Positions 40,100 to 54,600 of a stretch of 64,000 bases of DNA are shown here, one piece after another. This DNA comes from Coriaria nepalensis. Lineage: Eukaryota; Streptophyta; Magnoliopsida; Cucurbitales; Coriariaceae. How positions within the stretch are numbered: the stretch's first letter is position 1; every line of letters starts with the position of its first letter. Where the stretch lies: positions 5,347,001 to 5,411,000 of the forward strand of contig CP114490.1 of the NCBI GenBank assembly GCA_027186245.1, in the 5' to 3' direction. The notes under the pieces were generated by a model, which saw only the letters and a program-made list of their open reading frames with translations, did no database searches and was not told the origin of the DNA. The translations under genes and the position numbers were made by a program.

Positions 40100-43000
40100 T
40101 TTTGTTTCACATGAAACTCAATTCAGTGAGTCTCCTCAACCAACTAAATCATATGAATAAGGTTCGAACGAATTCTATTTTCGCACTTCAAACACAAGTT
40201 TCTTGCATAACATGCTAATGATCTTTGGAGGACATGTGTGCCTGTTGTTCACCTTAGACTCATTTGAATGTGTCTCTTCAAGACACTAAACCATTTGAAT
40301 GATGGTCAAACGAATCCTATTTTTACACATCAAACACAAATTCTGTGCATAACATGCTAGTGATCATATAAGGACAGTTGTGTCTTTGTTTCACCTGAAA
40401 ATCATTTAAATGCGTCTTCTCAAGCCACTAAATAATTCTAATGAGATTCGAATGAATTCTATTTTCGCACTTCAAACACAAGTTTCGTGCATAACATTCT
40501 AACGATATTTCAAGCAAACATGTGCTTTTGTTTCACATAACACTGAATTCAGTGCGTTTCCTCAACCCACTAAATCATATGAATAAGGTTCGAACGAATT
40601 CTATTTTCGCATTTCAAACACAAGTTTCGTGCATAACATGCTAATGATCTTTGAAGGACATTTGTGCCTGTTTTTCACCTTAGACTCATTTGAATGTGTC
40701 TCTTCAAGACACGAAACCATTTGAATGATGTTCAAACGAATCCTATTTTTACACATCAGACACAAATTCTGTGCATAACTTGCTAGTGATCATATAAGGA
40801 CAGTTGTGTCTCTGTTTCACCTGAAAATCATTTCGATGAGTCTTCTCAAGCCACTATATCATTCTAATGAGATTCCAATGAATTCTATTTTCGCACTTCA
40901 AACACAAGTTTCGTGCATAACATTCAAATGATATATCAAGCAAACGTGTTCTTTTGTTTCGCATGAAACTCAATTCAGTGAGTCTCCTCAAGCAACTAAA
41001 TCATATGAATAAGGTTCGAATGAATTCTATTTTCTCACTTCAAACACAAATTCGTGCATAACATGCTAATGATCTTTGAAGGACATATGTGCCTGTTTTT
41101 CACCTTAGACTCATTTGAATGTGTCTCTTCAAGACACTAAACCATTTGAATGATGTTCAAACGAATCCTATTTTTACACATCAAACACAAATTCCGTGCA
41201 TAACTTGCTTGTGATCATATAAGGACAGTTGTGTCTTTGTTTCACCTGAAAATCATTTAAATGAGTCTTCTCAAGCCACTAAATAATTCTAATGAGATTC
41301 GGATGAATTCTATTTTCGCACTTCAAACACAAGTTTCGTGCATAACATTCTAACGATATTTCAAGCAAAGATGTGCTTTTGTTTCACATAACACTCAATT
41401 CTGTGCGTTTCCTCAACCCACTAAATCATATGAATAAGGTTCGAACGAATTCTATTTTCGCATTTCAAACACAAGTTTCGTGCATAACATGCTAATGATC
41501 TTTGAAGGACATGTGTGCCTATTTTTCACTTTAGACTCATTTTAATGTGTCTCTTCAAGACACTAAACCATTTGAATGATGTCCAAACGAATCCTATTTT
41601 TACACATCAAACACAAATTCTGTGCATAACTTGCTAGTGATCATATAAGGACAGTTGTGTCTTTGTTTCACCTGAAAATCATGTCAATGAGTGTTCTCAA
41701 GCCACTAAATCATTCAAATGAGATTCGAATGAATTCTATTTTCGCACTTCAAACACAAGTTTCGTGCATAACATTCTCACGATATTTCAAGCAAACGTGT
41801 GCTTTTGTTTCAGATGAAACTCAATTCAGTGAGTGTCCATAAGCCACTCAATCATATGATCAAGGTTCGAACGAATTCTATTTTCGCACTTCAAACACAA
41901 GTTTCGTGCATAACATGCTAATGATCTTTGAAGGACATGTGTGCCTGTTTTTCACCTTAGACTCATTTTAATGTGTCTCTTCAAGACACTAAACCATTTG
42001 AATGATGTTCAAACGAATCCTATTTTTACACATCAAACACAAATTCTGTGCATAACTTGCTAGTGATCATATAAGGACAGTTGTGTCTTTGTTTCACCTG
42101 AAAATCATTTAAATGAGTCTTCTCAAGCCACTATATCATTCTAATGAGATTCCAATGAATTCTATTTTCGCACTTCAAACACAAGTTTCGTGCATAACAT
42201 TCAAATGATATTTCAAGCAAACAGGTTCTTTTGTTTCGCATAACACTCAATTCAGTGCGTTTCCTCAACCCACTAAATCATATGAATAAGGTTCGAACGA
42301 ATTCCATTTTCGCATTTCAAACACAAGTTTCGTGCATAACATGCTAATGATCTTTGAAGGACATATGTGCCTGTTTTTCACCTTAGACTCATTTGAATGT
42401 GTCTCTTCAAGACACTAAACCATTTGAATGATGTCCAAACGAATCCTATTTTTACACATCAAACACAAATTCTGTGCATAACTTGCTAGTGATCATATAA
42501 GGACAGTTGTGTCTTTGTTTCACCTGAAAATCATGTCAATGAGTGTTCTCAAGCCACTAAATCATTCAAATGAGATTCCAATGAATTCTATTTTCGCACT
42601 TCAAACACAAGTTTCGTGCATAACATTCTCACGATATTTCAAGCAAACGTGTGCTTTTGTTTCAGATGAAACTCAATTCAGTGAGTGTCCATAAGCCACT
42701 CAATCATATGATCAAGGTTCGAACGAATTCTATTTTCGCACTTCAAACACAAGTTTCGTGCATAACATGCTAATGATCTTTGAAGGACATGTGTGCCTGT
42801 TTTTCACCTTAGACTCATTTTAATGTGTCTCTTCAAGACACTAAACCATTTGACTGATGTTCAAATGAATTCTATTTTCACACATCAAGCACAAATTCCG
42901 TGCATAACTTGCTTGTGATCATATAAGGACAGTTGTGTCTTTGTTTCACCTGAAAATCATTTAAATGAGTCTTCTCAAGCCACTAAATAATTCTAATGAG

Positions 43001-45200
43001 ATTCGGATGAATTCTATTTTTGCACTTCAAACACAAGTTTCGTGCATAACATTCAAATGATATTTCAAGCAAACAGGTTCTTTTGTTTCGCATAAGACTC
43101 AATTCAGTTCGTTTCCTCAACCCACTAAATCATATGAATAAGGTTCGAACGAATTCCATTTTCGCATTTCAAACACAAGTTTCGTGCATAACATGCTAAT
43201 GATCTTTGAAGGACATATGTGCCTGTTTTTCACCTTAGACTCATTTGAATGTGTCTCTTCAAGACACTAAACCATTTGAATGATGTTCAAACGAATCCTA
43301 TTTTTACACATCAAACACAAATTCTGTGCATAACTTGCTAGTGATCATATAAGGACAGTTGTGTCTTTGTTTCACCTGAAAATCATGTCAATGAGTGTTC
43401 TCAAGCCACTAATTCATTCAAATGAGATTCGAATGAATTCTATTTTCGCACTTCAAACACAACTTTCGTGCATAACATTCTGACGATATTTCAACCAAAC
43501 GTGTGCTTTTGTTTCACATGAAACTCAATTCAGTGAGTCTCCTCAACCCACTCAATCATATGAATAAGGTTCGAACGAATTCTATTTTCGCACTTCAAAC
43601 ACAAATTTCGTGCATAACAAGCTAATGATCTTTGAAGGAAATGTGTGCCTGTTTTTCACCTTAGACTCATTTTAATGTGTCTCTTCAAGACACTAAACCA
43701 TTTGACTGATGTTCAAATGAATTCTATTTTCACACATCAAGCACAAATTCTGTGCATAACTTGCTAGTGATCATATAAGGACAGTTGTGTCTTTGTTTCA
43801 CCTGAAAATCATTTCAATGAGTCTTCGCTAGCTACTAAATCATTCTAATGAAATTCGAATGAAATCTATTTTTGCACTTCAAACACAAGTTTCGTGCATA
43901 ACATATATAGATGATATTTCAACCAAACGTGTGCTTTTGTTTCACATGAAACTCAATTCAGTGAGTCTCCTCAACCCGCTAAATCATATGAATAATGTTC
44001 GAACGAATTCTACTTTCGCACTTCAAACACAAGTTCCTGCATAACGTGCTAATGATCTTTGAAGGACATGTGTGCCTGTTTTTCACCTTAGACTCTTTTG
44101 AATGTGTTTCTTCAGGACACTAAACCATTTGAATGATGTTCCATTGAATTCTATTTTCACACATATCACACAAATTCCGTGCATAAATTGCTAGTAATCA
44201 TATAAGGACAGTTGTGTCTTTGTTTCACCCGAAAATCATTTCAATGAGTCTTCTCAAGCCACTAAATTATTTTAATGAGATTCGAATGAATTCTATTTTC
44301 GCACTTCAAACACAATTTTCGTGCATAACATTCTAACGATATTTCAAGCAAACGTGTGCTTTTGTTTCACATGAAACTCAATTCAATGAGTCTCCTCACC
44401 CCGCTAAATCATATGATCAAGGTTCGAACGAAATCTATTTTCGCACTTCACACACAAGTTTCGTGCATAACATGCTAATGATCTTTGAAGGACATGTGTG
44501 CTTGATTTTTCAGCTTAGACTCATTTGAATGTGTCTCTTCAAGACACTAAACCACTTGAATGATGTTTTAATGAATTAAATTTTCACACATCAAACACAA
44601 ATTCCGTGCATGACTTGCTAGTGATCATATAAGGACAGTTGTGTCTTTGTTTCAGCTGAAAATTATTATTATGAGTCTTCTCAAGCCACTAAATCATTCA
44701 AATGAGATTCGAATGAATTCTATTTTCGCACTTCAAACACAAGTTTCGTGCATAACATTCTAACGATATTTCAAGCAAACATGTGCTTTTGTTTCACATA
44801 ACACTCAATTCTGTGCGTTTCCTCAACCCACTAAATCATATGAATAAGGTTCGAACGAATTCTATTTTCGCATTTCAAACACAAGTTTCGTGCATAACAT
44901 GCTAATGATCTTTGAAGGACATGTGTGCCTATTTTTCACTTTAGACTCATTTTAATGTGTCTCTTCAAGACACTAAACCATTTGAATGATGTTCAAACGA
45001 ATCCTATTTTTACACATCAAACACAAATTCTGTGCATAACTTGCTAGTGATCATATAAGGACAGTTGTGTCTTTGTTTCACCTGAAAATCATTTCAATGA
45101 GTCTTCTCAAGCCACTATATCATTCTAATGAGATTCCAATGAATTCTATTTTCGCATTTCAAACACAATTTTCGTGCATAACATTTTATTGATATTTCAA
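40100..45200. repeat. Third 852-bp organisation, marked by GCGTTTCCTC in B
   Basis: Alternate B monomers carry CATAACACTCAATTC followed by GTGCGTTTCCTCAACCC near 40,554, 41,405, 42,257, 43,109 (variant TTCGTTTCC) and 44,815. The spacings are 851, 852, 852 and 1,706. The other B has CAGATGAAACTC, GTGTCCATAAGCCACTCAATC and CATTCTCACG, at about 41,657-41,870 and again 852 bp later. A monomers here have CCTATTTTTACACATC. These marks are absent from the two earlier 852-bp domains. Confidence 0.82.
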
Positions 45201-48200
45201 GCAAACGTGTGCTTTTGTTTCAGATGAAACTCAATTCTGTGAGTCTCCGCAAGCCACTCAATCATATGATCAAGGTTCGAACGAATTCTATTTTCGCACT
45301 TCAAACACAAGTTTCGTGCATAACATGCTAATGATCTTTGAAGGACATGTGTGCCTGTTTTTCACCTTAGACTCATTTTAATGTGTCTCTTCAAGACACT
45401 AAACCATTTGACTGATGTTCAAATGAATTCTATTTTCACACATCAAGCACAAATTCCGTGCATAACTTGCTAGTGATCATATAAGGACAGTTGTGTCTTT
45501 GTTTCACCTGAAAATCATTTAAATGAGTCTTCTCAAGCCACTAAATCATTTTAATGATATTCGAATGAATTCTTTTTTCGCACTTCAAACACAATTTTCG
45601 TGCATAACATTTTATTGATATTTCAAGCAAACGTGTGCTTTTTTTTCACATGAAACTCAATTCAGTGAGTCTCCTCAAGCCGCTAAATCATATGATCAAG
45701 GTTCGAACGAATTCTATTTTCGCACTTCAAACACAAGTTTCGTGCATAACATGCTAATGATCTTTGAAGGACATATGTGCCAGTTTTTCACCTTAGACTC
45801 ATTTGAATGTGTCTCTTCAAGACACACTAAACTGTTTGAATGATGTTCAAATGAATTCTATTTTCACACATCAAACACAAATTCCATGCATAACTTGATA
45901 GTGATCATATAAGGACAGTTGTGTCTTTCCTTGACCTGAAAATCGTTTCAATGAGTCTTCTCAAGCCACTAAATCATTCTAATGAGATTCGAATGAATTC
46001 TATTTTCGCACTTCAAACACAATTTTCGTGCATAACATTCTAACGATATTTCAAGCAAATGTGTGTTTTTGTTTCACATGAAACTCAGTTCAGTCTGTCT
46101 CCTTAAGCCAATAAATCATATGATAAATGTTCGAACGAATTCTACTTTCGCACTTTAAACACAAGTTCCTGCATAACGTGCTAATGATCTTTGAAGGACA
46201 TGTGTGCCTGTTTTTCACCTTAGACTCTTTTGAATGTGTCTCTTCAAGAAACTAAACCATTTGAATGATGTTCCATTGAATTCTATTTTCACACATCAAA
46301 CACAAATTCCGTGCATAAATTGCTAGTAATCATATAAGGACAGTTGTGTCTTTGTTTCACCAGAAAATCATTTCAATGGAATCTTCTCAAGCCACTAAAT
46401 TATTTTAATGAGATTCGAATGAATTCTATTTTTGCACTTCAAACACAAGTTTCGTGCATAACATTCTAACGATATTTCAAGCAAACGTGTGCTTTTATTT
46501 CACATGAAACTCAATTCAGTGAGTCTCCGCAAGCCACTCAATCATATGATCAAGGTTTGAATGAATTCTATTTTTGCACTTCAAACACAAGTTTCATGCA
46601 TAACATGCTAATGATCTTTGAAGGACATGTGTGCCTGTTTTTCACCTTAGACTCATTTTAATGTGTCTCTTCAAGACACTAAACCATTTGAATGATGTTT
46701 TAATGAATTCAGTTTTCACACATCAAACACAAATTCCATGCATAACTTGCTAGTGATCATATAAGGACAAATGTGTCTTTGTTTCACCTGAAAATCATTT
46801 AAATGAGTCTTCTCAAGCCACTAAATCCTTTTAATGAGATTCGAATGAATTCTATTTTCGCACTTCAAACACAATTTTCGTGCATAACTTTCTAATGATA
46901 TTTCAAGAAAACGTGTGCTTTTGTTTCACATGAAACTCACTTCAGTGAGTCTCCTCAACCCGCTAAATCATATGAATAAGGTTCGAATGAATTCTACTTT
47001 CGCACTTCAAACACAAGTTCCTGCATAACGTGCTAATGATCTTTGAAAGACATGTGTGCCTGTTTTTCACCTTAGACTCATTTGAATGTGTCTCTTCGAG
47101 ACACTAAACCATTTGAATGATGTTCCATTGAATTCTATTTTCATACATCAAACACAAATTCCGTGCATAACTTGCTAGTAATCGTATAAGGACAGTTGTG
47201 TCTTTGTTTCACCTGAAAATCATTGCAATGAGTCTTCTCAAGCCACTAAATCATTTTAATGAGATTCGAATGAATTCTATTTTCGCACTTCAAACACAAT
47301 TTTCGTGCATAACATTCTAACGATATTTCAAGCAAACGTGTGCTTTTGTTTCACATGAAACTCAATTCAGTGAGTCTCCTCAACCCGCTAAATCATATGA
47401 TCAAGGTTCGAACGAATTCTATTTTCGCACTTCAAACACAAGTTTCGTGCATAACATGCTAATGATCTTTGAAGGACATGTGTGCCTGTTTTTCACCTTA
47501 GACTCATTTGAATGTGTCTCTTCAAGAAACTAAACCATTTGACTGATGTTCAAATGAATTCTATTTTCACACATCAAACACAAATTCCGTGCATAACTTT
47601 CTAGTGATCATATAAGGACAGTTGTGTCTTTGTTTCACCTGAAAATCATTTCAATGAGTCATCGCTAGCTACTAAATCATTCTAATGAGATTCGAATGAA
47701 ATCTATTTTTGCACTTCAAACACAAGTTTTTGCGTAACATTCTTATGATATTTCCAGCAAACATGTGTTTTTGTTTCACATGAAACTCAATTCAGTCAGT
47801 CTCCTTAAGCCACTAAATCATATGATAAAGGCTCGAACGAATTCTATTTTCGCACTTCAAACACAAGTTTCGAGCATAACATGTTAATGATCTTTGAAGG
47901 ACATGTGTGCCTGTTTTTCACCTTAGACTCATTTGAATTTGTCTCTTCAAGACACTAAACCATTTGAATGATGTTCAAACGAATTCTATTTTCACACATC
48001 AAACACAAATTCCAGGCATAACTTGCTAGTGATCATATAAGAACAGTTGTGTCTTTGTTTCACCTGAAAATCATTTGAATGAGTCTTCTCAAGCCACTAA
48101 ATCATTCAAATGAGATTCGAATGAATTCTATTTTCGCACTTCAAACACAAGTTTCGTGCATAACATTCTAACGATATTTCAAGCAAACGTGTGCTTTTGT

Positions 48201-50809
48201 TTCAGATGAAACTCAATTCAGTGAGTCTCCGCAAGCCACTAAATCATATGATCAAGGTTCTAACGAATTCTATTTTCGCACTTCAAACACAAGTTCGTGC
48301 ATAACATGCTAATGATCTTAGAAAGACATGTGTGCCTGGTTTTCAGTATAGACTCATTTGAATGTGTCTCTTCAAGACACACTAAACTGTTTGAATGATG
48401 TTCAAATGAATTCTATTTTCACACATCAAACACAAATTCCATGCATAACTTGCTAGTGATCATATAAGGACAGTTGTGTCTTTCCTTGACCTGAAAATCG
48501 TTTCAATGAGTCTTCTCAAGCCACTAAATAATTCTAATGAGATTCGAATGAATTCTATTTTCGCACTTCAAACACAATTTTTGTGCATAACATTCTAACG
48601 ATATTTCAAGCAAACGTGTGTTTTTGTTTCACATGAAACTCAATTCAGTCAGTCTCCTTAAGCCAATAAATCATATGATTAAGGTTCGAACGAATTCTAC
48701 TTTCGCACTTCAAACACAAGTTTCGAGCATAACATGCTAATGATCTTTGAAGGACATGTGTGCCTTTTTTTCACCTTAGACTCATTTGAATTTGTCTCTT
48801 CAAGACACTAAACCATTTGAATGATGTTCAAACGAATCCTATTTTCAAACATCAAACACAAATTCTGTGCATAACATGCTAGTGATCATATAAGGACAGT
48901 TGTGTCTTTGTTTCACCTTAAAATCATTTCAATGAGTCTTCTCAAGCTACTAAATCATTCTAATGAGATTCGAATGAATTCTATTTTCGCACTTCAAACA
49001 TAAGTTTCGTGCATAACATTCTAACGATATTTCAAGCGAACGTGTGCTTTTCTTTCACATGAAACTCAATTCAGTGAGTCTCCGCAAGCCACTAAATCAT
49101 ATGATCAAGGTTCGAACGAATTCTATTTTCGCACTACAAACACAAGTTTCGTGCATAACATGCTAATGATCTTTGAAGGACACGTGTGCCTGTTTTTCAC
49201 CTCAGACTCATTTGAATGTGTCTCTTCAAGACATTAAACCATTTGAATGATGTTCAAACGAATCCTATTTTCAAACATCAAACAAAAATTCCGTGCATAA
49301 CATGCTAGTGATCATATAAGGACAGTTGTGTCTTTGTGTCACCTGAAAATCATTTCAACGAGTCTTGTCAAGCCACTAAATCGTTCTAGTTAGATTCGAA
49401 TGAATTCTATTTTCGCACTTCAAACACAAGTTTCGTGCATAGCATTCAAATGATATTTCAAGCAAACATGTGCTTTTGTTTCACATGAAACTCAATTCAG
49501 TGAGTCACCTCAAGCCACTAAATCATATGAATAAGGTTCGAACGATTTTATTTTCACACTTCAAACACATGTTTCGTGCATAACATGCTAATAATCTTTG
49601 ACGTACATGTGTGCCTGTTTTTCACATTAGACTCATTCGAATGTGTCTCTTCAAGACAGTAAACCATTTGAATGATGTTCAAACGAATTCTATTTTCACA
49701 CATCAAACACAAATTATGTGCATAACTTGCTAGTGATCATATAAGGACAGTTGTGTCTTTGTTTCACCTGAAAATCATTTCAATGAGTCTTCTCAAGCCA
49801 CTAAATCATTCTAATGAGATTCGAATGTATTCCATTTTCGCACTTTAAACACAAGTTTCGTGCATAACATTCTAATGATATTTCAAGCAAACGTGTGCTT
49901 TTGCTTCACATGAAACTCAATTCAGTGAGTCTCCGCAAGCCACTAAGTCATATGATCAAGGTTCGAACGAATTCTATTTTTGCACTTCAAACAGAAGTTT
50001 CGTGCATAACATGCTAATGATCTTTGAAGCACATGTGTGCTTGTTTTTCAGCTTAGACTCATTTGAATGTGTCTCTTCAAGACACTAAACCATTTGAATG
50101 ATGTTCAAACGAATCCTATTTTCACACATCAAACAGAAATTCCGTGCATAACTTGCTAGTGATCATATAGGACAGTTGTGTCTTTGTTTCACCTGAAAAT
50201 CATTTCAATGAGTCTTCTCAAGCCACTAAATCATTCCAATGAGATTCGAATGAAATCTATTTTCGCACTTCAAACACAAGTTTCGTGCGTGACATTTAAA
50301 AGATATTTCAAGCAAATTTGTGCTTTTATTCAGGAGAAACTCAATTCAGTGAGTCTCCTCAACACCCACTAAATCATATGAATAAGGTTCGAACGAATTC
50401 TATTTTCGCACTTCAAACACAAGTTTCGTGCATAACATTCTAATGATATTTCAAGCAAATGTGTTTTTGTATCATATGAAACTCAATTCAGTGACTCTCC
50501 TCAAGCCACTTAATTATATGATCAAGGTTCGAACGAATTCTATATTCGCACTTCAAACAGAATCTTCGTGCATAACATGCTAATGATCTTTGAAGGACAT
50601 GTGTGCCCGTTTTTCACCTTAGACTCATTTGAATGTGTCTCTTCAAGACACTAAACCATTTGAATGATGTTCAAATGAATTCTATTTTCACACATCAAAC
50701 ACAAATTCCGTGCATAACTTGCTAGTGATCATATAAGGACAGTTGTGTGTTTGTTTCACCTGAAAATCATTTCGATGAGTCTTCTCAAGCCACTAAATCA
50801 ATCAAATGA

Positions 50810-50819
50810 CACTCTCCTC
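50810..50819. other. 10-bp patch replacing the right half of an A-to-B dyad
   Basis: Where neighbouring A-to-B junctions read CAAATGAGATTCGAATG, this one reads CAAATGACACTCTCCTC, with length unchanged. The new word resembles the CTCTCCTCAA found near the end of B monomers, so a short templated replacement is likely. It removes the dyad of this junction. Confidence 0.8.
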
Positions 50820-51529
50820 AAATCTATTTTCGCACTTCAAACACAAGTTTCGTGCGTGACATTCAAAAGATATTTCAAGCAAATGTGTGCTTTTGTTTCA
50901 CATGAAACTCAATTCAGTGAGTGTCCTCAACCCCCACTAAATCATATGAATAAGGTTCGAACGAATTCTATTTTCGCACTCCAAACACAAGTTTCGTGCA
51001 TAACATGCTAATGATCTTTGCAGGACATGTGTGCCTGTTTTTCACCTTAGACTCATTTGAATGTTTCTCTTCAAGACACTAAACCATTTGAATGATGTTC
51101 AAACGAATCCTATTTTCAAACATCAAACACAAATTCCGTGCATAACATGCTAGTGATCATATAAGGACAGTTGTGTCTTTGTTTCACCTGAAAATCATTT
51201 CAAAGAGTCTTCTCAAGCTACTAAATCATTCTAATGAGATTCGAATGAATTCTATTTTCGCACTTCAAACACAAGTTTCGTGCATAACATTCTAACGATA
51301 TTTCAAGCGAACGTGTGCTTTTCTTTCAGATGAAACTCAATTCAGTGAGTCTCCGCAAGCCAGTAAATCATATGATCAAGGTTCGAACGAATTCTATTTT
51401 CGCACTCCAAACACAAGTTTCGTGCATAACATGCTAATGATCTTTGAAGGACATGTGTGCCTGTTTTTCACCTTAGACTCATTTCAATGTGTCTCTTCAA
51501 GACACTAAACCATTTGAATGATGTTCAAA

Positions 51530-52806
51530 CGAATCCTATTTTCAAACATCAAACACAAATTCCGTGAATAACATGCTAGTGATCATATAAGGACAGTTGT
51601 GTCTTTGTTTCACCTTAAAATCATTTCAACGAGTCTTCTCAAGCCACTAAATCATTCTAATTAGATTCGAATGAATTCTATTTTCGCGCTTCAAACACAA
51701 GTTTCGTGCATAGCATTCAAATGATATTTCAAGCAAACATGTGCTTTTGTTTCACATGAAACTCAATTCAGTGAGTCTCCTCAAGCCACTAAATCATATG
51801 AATAAGGTTCGAACGATTTTATTTTCACACTTCAAACACAAGTTTCGTGCATAACATGCTAATGATCTTTGAAGGACATGTGTGCCTGTTTTTCACCTTA
51901 GACTCATTTGAATGTGTCTCTTCAAGACACTAAACAATTTAGATGAAGTTCAAACGAATCCTATTTTCACACATCAAACACAAATTCTGTGCATAACTTG
52001 CTAGTGATCATATAAGGACAGTTGTGTCTTTGTTTCACCTGAAAATCATTTTAATGAGTCTTCTCAAGCCACTAAATCATTCTAATGAGATTCGAAAGAA
52101 TTCTATTTTCGCACTTCAAACATAATTTTCCTGCATAACATTCTAACCATATTTCGAGCAAACGTGTGCTTTTGTTTCACATGAAACTCACTTCAGAGTG
52201 TCTCCTCAACCCGCTAAATCATATGAATAAGGTTCGAACGACTTCCATTTTCGCACTTCAAACAGAATCTTCGTGGATAACATGCTAATGATCTTTGAAG
52301 GTCATATGTGTTTGTTTTTCAGCTTAGACTCATTTGAATGTGTTTCTTCAAGACACTAAACCATTTGAATGATGTTCAAATGAATTATATTTTTACACAT
52401 CAAACACAAATTCCGTGCATAACTTGCTAGTGATCATATAAGGACAGCTGTGTGTTTGTTTCACCTGAAAATCATTTCAAAGAGTCTTCTCAAGCAACTC
52501 AATCATTCCAATGAGATTCGAATGAAATCTATTTTCGCACTTCAAACACAAGTTTCGTGCATAGCATTCAAATGATATTTCAAGCAAACGTGTGTTTTTG
52601 TTTCACATGAAACTAAATTCAGTGAGTCTCCTAAAGCCACTAAATCATATAATCAAGGTTCGAACGATTTATGTATTCACACTTCAAACAGAATCTTCGT
52701 GAATAACATGCTAATGATCTTTGAAGGTCATGTGTGCTTGTTTTTCAGCTTAGACTCATTTGAATGTTTCTCTTCAAGACACTAAACCATTTGAATGATG
52801 TTCAAA
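51530..52806. repeat. Tandem 1,277-bp duplication, copy 1
   Basis: Private variants recur 1,277 bp later: CCGTGAATAACATGC (51,562 and 52,839), TTTTCGCGCTTC (51,681 and 52,958), CGATTTTATTTTCACAC, AATTTAGATGAAGTTC, CATAATTTTCCTGC, CGATTTATGTATTC and AGAATCTTCGTGAATAAC (52,691 and 53,968). The length is 9 monomers less 1 bp. Confidence 0.87.
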
Positions 52807-54083
52807 CAAATCCTATTTTCAAACATCAAACACAAATTCCGTGAATAACATGCTAGTGATCATATAAGGACAGTTGTGTCTTTGTTTCACCTGAAAATCA
52901 TTTCAACGAGTCTTCTCAAACCACTAAATCATTCTAATTAGATTCGAATGAATTCTATTTTCGCGCTTCAAACACAAGTTTCGTGCATAGCATTCAAATG
53001 ATATTTCAAGCAAACATGTGCTTTTGTTTCACATGAAACTCAATTCAGTGAGTCTCCTCAAGCCACTAAATCATATGAATAAGGTTCGAACGATTTTATT
53101 TTCACACTTCAAACACAAGTTTCGTGCATAACATGCTAATGATCTTTGAAGGACATGTGTGCCTGTTTTTCACCTTAGACTCATTTGAATGTGTCTCTTC
53201 AAGACACTAAACAATTTAGATGAAGTTCAAACGAATCCTATTTTCACACATCAAACACAAATTCTGTGCATAACTTGCTAGTGATCATATAAGGACAGTT
53301 GTGTCTTTGTTTCACCTAAAAATCATTTTAATGAGTCTTCTCAAGCCACTAAATCATTCTAATGAGATTCGAAAGAATTCTATTTTCGCACTTCAAACAT
53401 AATTTTCCTGCATAACATTCTAACGATATTTCGAGGAAACGTGTGCTTTTGTTTCACATGAAACTCAATTCAGAGTGTCTCCTCTACCCGCTAAATCATA
53501 TGAATAAGGTTCGAACGACTTCTATTTTCGCACTTCAAACAGAATCTTCGTGGATAACATGCTAATGATCTTTGATGGTCATGTGTGTTTGTTTTTCAGC
53601 TTAGACTCATTTGAATGTGTTTCTTCAAGACACTAAACCATTTGAATGATGTTCAAATGAATTATATTTTCACACATCAAACACAAATTCCGTGCATAAC
53701 TTGCTAGTGATCATATAAGGACAGCTGTGTGTTTGTTTCACCTGAAAATCATTTCAAAGAGTCTTCTCAAGCAACTCAATCATTCCAATGAGATTCGAAT
53801 GAAATCTATTTTCGCCCTTCAAACACAAGTTTCGTGCATAGCATTCAAATGATATTTCAAGCAAACGTGTGTTTTTGTTTCACATGAAACTAAATTCAGT
53901 GAGTCTCCTAAAGCCACTAAATCATATAATCAAGGTTCGAACGATTTATGTATTCACACTTCAAACAGAATCTTCGTGAATAACATGCTAATGATCTTTG
54001 AAGGTCATGTGTGCTTGTTTTTCAGCTTAGACTCATTTGAATGAGTCTTTTCAAGACACTAAACCATTTGAATGATGTTCAAA
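52807..54083. repeat. Tandem 1,277-bp duplication, copy 2
   Basis: This is the right copy of the preceding block with a few substitutions, for example ACCTAAAAATC against ACCTGAAAATC and TTTGATGGTC against TTTGAAGGTC. Past about 54,040 the two diverge (GAATGAGTCTTTTC against GAATGTTTCTCTTC). Confidence 0.85.
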
Positions 54084-54299
54084 TGAAATCTATTTTCACA
54101 CATCAAACACAAATTCCGTGCATAACTTGCTAGTGATCATATATGGACAGTTGTGTCTTTGTTTCACCTGAAAATCATTTCAATGAGTCTTCTCAAGCCA
54201 CTAAATCATTTTAATGAGATTCGAATGAATTCTATTTTCGCACTTCAAACACAATTTTCGTGCATAACATTCTAATGATATTTCAAGCAAAAGTGTGCT

Positions 54300-54600
54300 T
54301 TTGTTTCACATGAAACTCAATTCAGTGAGTCTCCTCAACCCCCACTAAATCATGTGAATAAAGTTCGAACGAATTTTATTTTCGCACTTCAAACAGAAGT
54401 TTCTTGCATAACATGCTAATGATCTTTGAAGGTCTTGTGTGCTTGTTTTTCAGCTTAGACTCATTTGGATGTGTGTCTTCAAGACACTAAACCATTTGAA
54501 TGGTGTTCAAACGAATTCCATTTTCACACATCAAACACAAATTCGGTGCATAACTTGCTAGTGATCATACATGGACAGTTGTGTCTTTGTTTTACCTGAA
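54300..54600. repeat. Segment repeated 4,265 bp downstream (copy 1)
   Basis: The run AATCATGTGAATAAAG, CGAATTTTATTTTCG, AAGTTTCTTGC, GGTCTTGTGTGC, TTTGGATGTGTGTC, GAATGGTGTTC, AATTCGGTGC and CATACATGGACAG is found here and at 58,565-58,865. The offset is about 30 monomers. The two segments are much more alike than the trimers between them. Confidence 0.85.
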
